DNA of 64,000 bases from Apoderus coryli (taxonomy: Eukaryota; Arthropoda; Insecta; Coleoptera; Attelabidae). Each line of letters begins with the position of its first letter. The stretch's first letter is position 1. Shown here piece by piece: positions 54,201 to 64,000 of this stretch. The stretch lies in assembly GCA_911728435.2 (NCBI GenBank), contig OU452200.1:37959715-38023714 (forward strand), given 5' to 3'. The notes beneath the pieces are model-generated. The model was not told the origin of the DNA, ran no database searches, and saw only the letters and a list, made by a program, of their open reading frames with translations. The translations under genes were made by a program, and so were the position numbers.

Positions 54201-57200
54201 TACAGGGTGTCCTATAGTGACGGCCCATTAAAATATTTGGGAGACTACTTTGAATTGAATTTGCTCAAAATATCATAATACCAACCGCTTAGCACTTCCG
54301 GTTATACCGGAAGTTGATAATGACTTTGTTATTTTAAATGGAACACCCTATATATTATGACATTTTTGGATTCCATATAAGGTTCTAGACATGTTTCATG
54401 TATCATGTTCTATACCTAAATCCAGCTGTTTTTGGCGTATGTCAAGACTAATGTCAAAACTGACATTTTAGGGCTCAATAATAATGACATTTTTTTTATA
54501 AAGAAGTTTTTAGTAATCATTTTGCAGGCGTTTTCTGATTAAACAAGGTCTCCTTTTTCCGATACGTACGACATTGTCTGATTTATTATATCGAATTATC
54601 GGGTTTCGGGATAAATGAAATTCCAATTAACTTGGTGTAGTCTCTATTGCAACGTTTCGTGCCAATATATGCACTTCTTCAGGCTAAAATCGATATATGG
54701 TATACCAGATTATATATACAAGGGATGTGTGGAGTTTGTAGCAGAACCTTTGGCCCACATATTTAATTTGGCAATCAAAACAGGTACATTTCCCGGGGAT
54801 CTAAAGATTGGTGTGGTGAAGCCTATACATAAAAATGGTAAAAGGAACCATATCCCTATAACTGTACTTAATACCATAGCTAAGATATTTCTCTATACTG
54901 ACAATTATGCATGGGTGAAACCGAACATCAGTGATTTTCAACACGGCTTCATAAATGGAAGATCTACCATCACTAACCTACTAGTTTTGTCGGAGTATGC
55001 TTCTATGGCTATTCGACGGGGTGGACAGCTGGACGTCGTATACAGGATTGCGCTAAAGCTTTTGACAAAGTGAACCACACGTTGCTGCTGTATAAGCTGG
55101 GAAGGATGGGATTTCAGGTCAATCGATTCAATTTATTAAATCCTATTTAACAAACAGAAAACAGACAGTCAGAGTAGCGGGTAAACATTCAGCTGAATTC
55201 ATTAACCCTTCTGGTGTACCGCAGGGCTGTAACTTGGGGCCGTTACTTTTTAACATTTACATCAACGATCTTCCCTGTATAGCACTTGCGTCGCGTGGAC
55301 TGCTGTTTGCTGATGACTTTAAGTTGTTTAAAATCATAGACAGCGTCGACTTAAACTCGATATCTGATTGGTTCAAAAACAATGCAATGACCTTAAATGT
55401 GCTCAAATGTTCCATACAAACATTCACAAGGAAAATAGATTCCATCACATATGACTACAAATTAAATTCCATATCCCTAGTTAGGAAACACGTAATCAAA
55501 GATCTGGGTGTATTTTTTCAATCAAACTTTAAGTTTAACAGTCATTATCAGTACATAACTGGGAAAGCATATAGGTCGTTGGGATTTATAATGAGGAATA
55601 GCAAAAACTTTGAACTATCCACAATTCTTAAGTTATATAATACCTTAGTCCGTACGCACCTTGAATACGCATGTGTTCTTTGGACCCCAAGGGCTTTTTG
55701 TCATAGTGACCACATCGAGAGGGTTCAAAAAAGGTTCTTCAGATTTATATATAAGAGGGAACATGGTGTTTATCCGTTTAAAATCTCATATAAAACAATG
55801 TATCAGCAATACAAGGTACAAACTCTCTGTGATAGGCGCAATATGCAATGTTTGATATATTTATATAATACGAGTATTATAAATTGTACAAGTAAAATGA
55901 ATTGTGATTTAAAAAGTCTAATATATTTCAAAGTTCCTAAAATACAGTTAAGAATTAACTCTAGGGAAATGTTTCATATAGATAACTTTAGCGTGTCGCA
56001 TTGAATGCAATGTGTTCGATTGGCAATCAGATTGTAGACGCTCCGGGTGTCGACTTATGCAGCACTAGTGTTCATGAAATCAGGTCTCTATTTCAGTTAA
56101 TGTCTGCCAGTTGATCTATAGATATTTTAAAATGTAATTCTACTAGTCTAAATTATTGTCTGTTTGTATAGTGTTAATTTTATGTTGTTATTTACTTTCT
56201 AATTTTGTTAAGGCTTACATGTTATTACCTATATGGTGTTTGTAATTTGAATATAAATAAAAGAGAAGAATGACAGCACTTGAATTTTAGTTGTTTCTTA
56301 TGTGATTGTGTGTCAGATTAACAGTTTGACTGGTGTCATGTTGTATAACATATGTTTCATGTTTTTATTTTATTTTTTATTGATTGTTTTATGTACATTC
56401 TTTTTATTCTCATTTTTGGCCAACGTGAAATATTATATAAATTCTTCTTGATTTTAGCTTGAAGAAGTGCATATATTGGCACGAAACGTTGCAATAGAGA
56501 CTACACCAAGTTAATTGGAATTCCATTTATCCCAAAACCCGATAATTCGATATAATAAATTAACAGTTTGGGATAAGAATAACTATCAATAAAGTTGTCT
56601 GATTTATTCATACAGGGTGGTCAAAAAATTATACTGAAAACGAAAAGTCGAAATTTTTTTCAAATGGAACAGGTTTATTTTTATAATTTTATCTCACGTA
56701 TCATTAAAAATTAAATAAACTTTAGAATAGGTTACTGATTTCGAAAATGCATAGTTTACGAAATATCGGCAATGTAACATTTTTGAGCATTTTCACTATT
56801 TTCGTATATTACTTTGACTAGCTGCAGGCCCAAAAGTTAATTGTTGTTAATCAGTCGTAATTAATCAGTCATTTTGCAAGGTAAATTGCTGAAAAACTTT
56901 ATTATTTTCATGGCACACTAAATTAATTAGTCAAAGTAATATACGAGAATAGTGAAAATGCTCAAAAATGTTACATTGCCGATATTTCAAAAACTATGCA
57001 TTTTCGAAATCAGTAACCTATTAGAAACTTTCTTTAATTTTTAATGATACGTAAGATAAAATTATAAAAATATACATGTTTCATCTGAAAAAACTGATTT
57101 TCGACTGTTTTTATAACATTGTTTTCAGTATAATTTTTTGACCACCCTGTATGAATAAATCGGAAAATGTCGCACCTATCGGAAAAAGGAGACCTTATTT

Positions 57201-57577
57201 AATAAAAAAACGCCTGCAAAATGATTATTAAAAACTTCTTTATAAGAAAAAAATGTGATTATTATTGAGCCCTAAAATGTCAGTTTTGATATAAATCTTG
57301 ATATACGTCAAAAACTGCTGGATTTAGGTATAGGACATGATACATGAAACATGTCTAGAATCTTATGTGGAATCCAAAAATGTTATAATATATAGGGTGT
57401 TCCATTTAAAATAACAAAGTCACTATCAACTTCCGGTATAACCGGAAGTGCTAAACGGTTGGTATTATGATATTTGAATAGACCATATTCGGTAATACAT
57501 ATACCAAAATTTCCCAAATTCAATTCAAAGTATTCTCCGAAATATTTTAATGGGCCGTCACCATAGGACACCCTGTA
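54201..57577. repeat. Foldback element, family A, with a nested insertion
   Basis: The ends TACAGGGTGTCCTATAG...CTATGGTGACGGCCC-type inverse and CACCCTGTA match the family of 4023-5661, including the CTTCCGGTTATACCGGAAG palindrome in both arms. The arms are split: left 54201-54587 and onward from 56609, right about 56950-57577. A 2.0-kb insertion at 54588-56594 lies in the left arm. Without it the element would be about 1.36 kb. Confidence 0.8.
54588..56594 (+). mobile_element. LINE RT flanked by inverted hammerhead-like arms, with 14-bp target duplication
   Basis: TTGTCTGATTTATT occurs directly repeated at 54574-54587 and 56595-56608. Inside it, about 54595-54695 and 56455-56565 are inverted arms containing CTGAAGA (left arm, minus strand 54682-54676), one base, GTGC/GCAC stem, GAAAC (54658-54654); the right arm has TTGAAGA and GAAAC (56483-56487). 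Between the arms, plus-strand frames encode a 5'-truncated LINE RT: GIPDYIYKGC, QHGFINGRSTITNL (54615-55040), then after frameshifts GVPQGCNLGPLLFNIYINDL, LLFADDFKLF and a C-terminus to 56004. At least two frameshifts (about 55045 and 55118) break RT. The LINE starts almost exactly where the left arm ends. Confidence 0.75.
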
Positions 57578-58300
57578 TATCAGATAAAATTGTCGAAAAT
57601 TAAAAAATTATTATGCGTACAAAGTTGCTATAGTGCGTGCTTCCGTACTAGACTGAAAGTACATTATTGTGTAAACGTTATTTGGGTTCATCTTGTTTAT
57701 ATTGTACTAATTAACATTGATTTACAAGGTGTGACAAAAATAGTTATGCTAGAATTTGTTTAGGAACTTTGATGCTTTTTTTGATGTTCGCACAAACCCT
57801 TTCCCCTCCGACATCTGACTCCGTTGGCAGGACGTACTTTATTACCAAGTAAGGAACATACAACATTGTTTCGATTCTTGTTAGAAAATATCTAAAATGG
57901 AAATATAGATCTTTATCCTTTATTGCAAGGTGTGTTTTCGGCAAGACAATTCGCCAAGATCTTAAACGGTATAACCAGTACCTCGCATGGACGGGAATAT
58001 AACCTCAAGCCAGCCCTGATCATTATTCACCTTCTGTTTCGTTGCTTAGTGGGGGAAATAGTGCATTATCTACAATACCATCAGCAGATAGATAAGTTGC
58101 TGATTATACTGGATTTAACTCTATATTATGAAAGATAGCCGACTGCTGATTGACATTGACAGTCAAAGCATTTTGGGAATCAACACTGATGTAATGCCCA
58201 CAGCAAAGTGTCCTCCTTTATAAAGTCCTGATTTCTTTACTTATGATCAAAAATTTCACAATGTCTATAGACTCCTATGCGTCTGTATTTATTTAGAGGA
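57578..58300. other. No gene recognised
   Basis: Transition between the foldback and the satellite. One 71-codon plus-strand frame (57923-58138) has no recognised motif. No support for a gene. Confidence 0.4.
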
Positions 58301-58329
58301 ACCCGGCTGACTTTCTGATAAAAGACGAG

Positions 58330-61300
58330 GCTGAAGAGGAACTTCAGAACCTGTAAATGGCATAGTGTTACAACCTAGATTGGCAAAAAGTTCAGGACTG
58401 GGAAGCCTGGTAAGGCTGTGCGTTCGGCACTGTCATTTGAATCAATATCTCTCAAGGTAAAGCATATCAAAAAACTCCATATGCCGTTTGACGAGGAACT
58501 TATCTGATCAGAATCTGCAAATGGCATAGCGTTAAAACCTAGATTGGAAAAGTTCAGAACTGAATATGGTATGGCATTGGACATGAGTAGGTCTCATCTG
58601 CGAAGCCTGGTAATGCTGTGCGTTGGGCACTGTCATTTGAATCATTATCTCTCAAGGTAAAGCCTATCGGAAAATACAAATGCCACTTGTACGAAACTGA
58701 AGAGGAACTTATCTGATCAGAATCTGCAAATGACATAGCGGTTAAAACCTAGATTGGTACAAGTTCAGAACCGTATCTGGTATGGCATTGGACATGAGTA
58801 GGTCTCATCTGCGAAGCCTGGTAATGCTGTGAGTTGGGCACTGTCATTTGAATCATTATCTCTCAAGGTAAAGCCTATCGGAAAATACAAATGCCACTTG
58901 TACGAAACTGAAGAGGAACTTATCTGATCAGAATCTGCAAATGACATAGCGGTTAAAACCTAGATTGGTACAAGTTCAGAACTGAATCTGGTATGGCATT
59001 GGACATGAGTAGGTCTCATCTGCGAAGCCTGGTAATGCTGTGCGTTGGGCACTGTCATTTGAATCATTATCTCTCAAGGTAAAGCCTATCGGAAAATACA
59101 AATGCCACTTGTACGAAACTGAAGAGAAACTTATCTGATCAGAATCTGCAAATGACATAGCGGTTAAAACCTAGATTGGTACAAGTTCAGAACTGAATAT
59201 GGTATGGCATTGGACATGAGTAGGTCTTATCTGCGAAGCCTGGTAATGCTGTGAGTTGGGCACTGTCATTTGAATCATTATCTCTCAAGGTAAAGCCTAT
59301 CGGAAAATACAAATGCCACTTGTACGAAACTGAAGAGGAACTTATCTGATCAGAATCTGCAAATGGCATAGCGTTAAAACCTAGATTGGAAAAGTTCAGA
59401 ACTGAATATGGTATGGCATTGGACATGAGTAGGTCTCATCTGCGAAGCCTGGTAATGCTGTGCGTTGGGCACTGTCATTTGAATCATTATCTCTCAAGGT
59501 AAAGCCTATCGGAAAATACAAATGCCACTTGTACGAAACTGAAGAGGAACTTATCTGATCAGAATCAGCAAATGGCAGAGCGTTAAAACCTAGATTGGTA
59601 CAAGTTCAGAACCGTATCTGGTATGGCATTGGACATGAGTAGGTCTCATCTGCGAAGCCTGGTAATGCTGTGAGTTGGGCACTGTCATTTGAATCATTAT
59701 CTCTCAAGGTAAAGCCTATCGGAAAATACAAATGCCACTTGTACGAAACTGAAGAGGAACTTATCTGATCAGAATCTGCAAATGACATAGCGGTTAAAAC
59801 CTAGATTGGTACAAGTTCAGAACTGAATCTGGTATGGCATTGTACATGAGTAGGTCTCATCTGCGAAGCCTGGTAATGCTGTGCGTTGGGCACTGTCATT
59901 TGAATCATTATCTCTCAAGGTAAAGCCTATCGGAAAATACAAATGCCACTTGTACGAAACTGAAGAGAAACTTATCTGATCAGAATCTGCAAATGACATA
60001 GCGGTTAAAACCTAGATTGGTACAAGTTCAGAACTGAATCTGGTATGGCATTGGACATGAGTAGGTCTCATCTGCGAAGCCTGGTAATGCTGTGAGTTGG
60101 GCACTGTCATTTGAATCATTATCTCTCAAGGTAAAGCCTATCGGAAAATACAAATGCCACTTGTACGAAACTGAAGAGGAACTTATCTGATCAGAATCTG
60201 CAAATGACATAGCGGTTAAAACCTAGATTGGTACAAGTTCAGAACTGAATCTGGTATGGCATTGGACATGAGTAGGTCTTATCTGCGAAGCCTGGTAATG
60301 CTGTGAGTTGGGCACTGTCATTTGAATCATTATCTCTCAAGGTAAAGCCTATCGGAAAATACAAATGCCACTTGTACGAAACTGAAGAGGAACTTATCTG
60401 ATCAGAATCTGCAAATGGCAGAGTGTTAAAACCTAGATTGGTACAAGTTCAGAACTGAATCTGGTATGGCATTGGACATGAGTAGGTCTTATCTGCGAAG
60501 CCTGGTAATGCTGTGAGTTGGGCACTGTCATTTGAATCATTATCTCTCAAGGTAAAGCCTATCGGAAAATACAAATGCCACTTGTACGAAACTGAAGAGG
60601 AACTTATCTGATCAGAATCTGCAAATGGCAGAGTGTTAAAACCTAGATTGGTACAAGTTCAGAACTGAATCTGGTATGGCATTGGACATGAGTAGGTCTT
60701 ATCTGCGAAGCCTGGTAATGCTGTGCGTTGGGCACTGTCATTTGAATCATTATCTCTCAAGGTAAAGCCTATCGGAAAATACAAATGCCACTTGTACGAA
60801 ACTGAAGAGGAACTTATCTGATCAGAATCTGCAAATGACATAGCGGTTAAAACCTAGATTGGTACAAGTTCAGAACTGAATCTGGTATGGCATTGGACAT
60901 GAGTAGGTCTTATCTGCGAAGCCTGGTAATGCTGTGAGTTGGGCACTGTCATTTGAATCATTATCTCTCAAGGTAAAGCCTATCGGAAAATACAAATGCC
61001 ACTTGTACGAAACTGAAGAGGAACTTATCTGATCAGAATCTGCAAATGGCAGAGTGTTAAAACCTAGATTGGTACAAGTTCAGAACTGAATCTGGTATGG
61101 CATTGGACATGAGTAGGTCTTATCTGCGAAGCCTGGTAATGCTGTGAGTTGGGCACTGTCATTTGAATCATTATCTCTCAAGGTAAAGCCTATCGGAAAA
61201 TACAAATGCCACTTGTACGAAACTGAAGAGGAACTTATCTGATCAGAATCTGCAAATGGCAGAGTGTTAAAACCTAGATTGGTACAAGTTCAGAACTGAA

Positions 61301-63960
61301 TCTGGTATGGCATTGGACATGAGTAGGTCTTATCTGCGAAGCCTGGTAATGCTGTGAGTTGGGCACTGTCATTTGAATCATTATCTCTCAAGGTAAAGCC
61401 TATCGGAAAATACAAATGCCACTTGTACGAAACTGAAGAGGAACTTATCTGATCAGAATCTGCAAATGGCAGAGTGTTAAAACCTAGATTGGTACAAGTT
61501 CAGAACTGAATCTGGTATGGCATTGGACATGAGTAGGTCTCATCTGCGAAGCCTGGTAATGCTGTGAGTTGGGCACTGTCATTTGAATCATTATCTCTCA
61601 AGGTAAAGCCTATCGGAAAATACAAATGCCACTTGTACGAAACTGAAGAGGAACTTATCTGATCAGAATCTGCAAATGACATAGCGGTTAAAACCTAGAT
61701 TGGTACAAGTTCAGAACTGAATCTGGTATGGCATTGGACATGAGTAGGTCTTATCTGCGAAGCCTGGTAATGCTGTGAGTTGGGCACTGTCATTTGAATC
61801 ATTATCTCTCAAGGTAAAGCCTATCGGAAAATACAAATGCCACTTGTACGAAACTGAAGAGGAACTTATCTGATCAGAATCTGCAAATGACATAGCGGTT
61901 AAAACCTAGATTGGTACAAGTTCAGAACTGAATCTGGTATGGCATTGGACATGAGTAGGTCTTATCTGCGAAGCCTGGTAATGCTGTGAGTTGGGCACTG
62001 TCATTTGAATCATTATCTCTCAAGGTAAAACCTATCGGAAAACTACAAATTGCACTTGTACGAAACTGAAGAGGAACTTATCTGATCAGAATCTGCAAAT
62101 GGCAGAGTGTTAAAACCTAGATTGGTACAAGTTCAGAACTGTATCTGGTATGGCATTGGACATGAGTAGGTCTCATCTGCGAAGCCTGGTAATGCTGTGA
62201 GTTGGGCACTGTCATTTGAATCATTATCTCTCAAGGTAAAGCCTATCGGAAAATACAAATGCCACTTGTACGAAACTGAAGAGGAACTTATCTGATCAGA
62301 ATCTGCAAATGACATAGCGGTTAAAACCTAGATTGGTACAAGTTCAGAACTGAATCTGGTATGGCATTGTACATGAGTAGGTCTCATCTGCGAAGCCTGG
62401 TAATGCTGTGCGTTGGGCACTGTCATTTGAATCATTATCTCTCAAGGTAAAGCCTATCGGAAAATACAAATGCCACTTGTACGAAACTGAAGAGGAACTT
62501 ATCTGATCAGAATCTGCAAATGACATAGCGGTTAAAACCTAGATTGGTACAAGTTCAGAACTGAATCTGGTATGGCATTGGACATGAGTAGGTCTTATCT
62601 GCGAAGCCTGGTAATGCTGTGAGTTGGGCACTGTCATTTGAATCATTATCTCTCAAGGTAAAACCTATCGGAAAACTACAAATTGCACTTGTACGAAACT
62701 GAAGAGGAACTTATCTGATCAGAATCTGCAAATGGCAGAGTGTTAAAACCTAGATTGGTACAAGTTCAGAACTGTATCTGGTATGGCATTGGACATGAGT
62801 AGGTCTCATCTGCGAAGCCTGGTAATGCTGTGAGTTGGGCACTGTCATTTGAATCATTATCTCTCAAGGTAAAGCCTATCGGAAAATACAAATGCCACTT
62901 GTACGAAACTGAAGAGGAACTTATCTGATCAGAATCTGCAAATGACATAGCGGTTAAAACCTAGATTGGTACAAGTTCAGAACTGAATCTGGTATGGCAT
63001 TGTACATGAGTAGGTCTCATCTGCGAAGCCTGGTAATGCTGTGCGTTGGGCACTGTCATTTGAATCATTATCTCTCAAGGTAAAGCCTATCGGAAAATAC
63101 AAATGCCACTTGTACGAAACTGAAGAGGAACTTATCTGATCAGAATCTGCAAATGACATAGCGGTTAAAACCTAGATTGGTACAAGTTCAGAACTGAATC
63201 TGGTATGGCATTGGACATGAGTAGGTCTTATCTGCGAAGCCTGGTAATGCTGTGAGTTGGGCACTGTCATTTGAATCATTATCTCTCAAGGTAAAACCTA
63301 TCGGAAAACTACAAATTGCACTTGTACGAAACTGAAGAGGAACTTATCTGATCAGAATCTGCAAATGGCAGAGTGTTAAAACCTAGATTGGTACAAGTTC
63401 AGAACTGTATCTGGTATGGCATTGGACATGAGTAGGTCTCATCTGCGAAGCCTGGTAATGCTGTGAGTTGGGCACTGTCATTTGAATCATTATCTCTCAA
63501 GGTAAAGCCTATCGGAAAATACAAATGCCACTTGTACGAAACTGAAGAGGAACTTATCTGATCAGAATCTGCAAATGACATAGCGGTTAAAACCTAGATT
63601 GGTACAAGTTCAGAACTGAATCTGGTATGGCATTGGACATGAGTAGGTCTTATCTGCGAAACCTAATAGGCTGTGCGTTGGGCACCGACATTTGAATCAT
63701 GATCTATCAAGGTAAAGCCTATCGGCAAACTCCAAATGCCGCTTGTAGACGAAACTGAAGAGGAACTTATCTGATCAGAATCTGCAAATGCCATAGAGTT
63801 AAAACCTAGATTGCTAAAAGGTCAGAACCGAATCTGGTATAGCATTGAACATGATTAGGTCTCATCTAAGACTGTGCGTTGGTCACTGTCATTTCATTGA
63901 TCATCCCTCGAGGTAAAGCCTATCCGAAAACTCCTAATGCCCCTTCTACCTGGAGGATGA
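58330..63960. repeat. Satellite array, 209-211 bp monomer, about 27 copies
   Basis: Using TATGGCATTGGACATGAGTA as anchor, 25 well-kept monomers start from 58570 to about 63626, with spacing 211 (most), 210 or 209. Shorter, more diverged units lie at 58330-58560 and after 63660, where divergence rises sharply, so both array borders appear to be inside the window. Monomers fall into types by the box after TCTGCAAATG: GACATAGCGGTT (211 bp) and GCAGAGTGTT (210 bp). From about 61727 to 63626 three types cycle as a 633-bp higher-order unit. Each monomer contains a 60-codon minus-strand frame, but with no family match and no frame continuity it is not called a gene. Confidence 0.95.
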
Positions 63961-64000
63961 TGAGATGCCGGAAAATGTATTTTCTTCTTCAAGAGCGCCA

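Noticed and set aside
58554..63581. Repeated 60-residue minus-strand frames in the satellite
   Set aside because: The frames recur because the monomer recurs. The 211-bp period breaks the frame from unit to unit, there is no family match, and the surrounding DNA shows no promoter or splice structure.

Overview
The window is animal nuclear DNA, almost certainly from an insect and perhaps a beetle. It is AT-rich, its genes are split by GT-AG introns, one gene encodes an RR-type chitin-binding cuticle protein, and most of the sequence is arthropod-type transposons (mariner, Tc1-like, pogo-like, copia, BEL/Pao, several non-LTR LINE clades, a Crypton-type tyrosine recombinase). The species assignment is inference.

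Three host genes can be supported, all on the minus strand. (1) Listerin (Ltn1), the E3 ligase of ribosome-associated quality control, runs from its start codon at 29030 leftwards through 12 exons to 3321. The exons join in frame to 4,097 coding bases (about 1,365 codons), and the C-terminal part with the RING domain lies beyond the left edge. (2) Replication factor C subunit 2 (RfC40) is an intronless 349-residue ORF at 31171..32220. (3) A four-exon RR-1 cuticle protein lies at 32843..37057, with a 15-base coding first exon and a TATA box.

Introns that escaped insertion are 50-64 bp. The others are swollen by transposons. Intron 10 of Ltn1 holds foldback elements, a broken mariner and a complete copia element with identical LTRs inserted in that mariner. 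Intron 9 holds LINE debris. Intron 8 holds a 1.8-kb TIR element. Intron 7 holds a 211-bp tandem array with an inverted cap. Intron 5 is almost wholly one LINE interrupted by a second LINE. Intron 12 holds a TIR element with a THAP zinc-finger exon. The 29.1-31.1 kb gap between Ltn1 and Rfc2 carries palindromic GTATCGATAC boxes close to the Ltn1 start, a MITE and a series of small hairpins.

From 37.2 kb to the right edge no host gene is recognised. The order is: RTE-like LINE; palindrome with a 15-bp target duplication; mariner; Crypton-type recombinase ORF; Tc1-like debris; LINE with an unbroken RT; foldback; pogo-like remnant; foldback; a large foldback carrying a second insertion with a 14-bp target duplication; and a 5.6-kb satellite of about 27 copies of a 209-211 bp monomer, with a 633-bp three-monomer higher-order repeat near the edge.

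The most striking find is a complete type-I hammerhead ribozyme fold (35041..35114, minus) inside a foldback element in the cuticle-gene intron. Five other loci carry a related hairpin (CTGANGA, one extra base, a stem that differs between loci, GAAAC). Three of the ribozyme-type elements are bounded by 13-15 bp direct repeats, which suggests insertion by a retrotransposition-like route.
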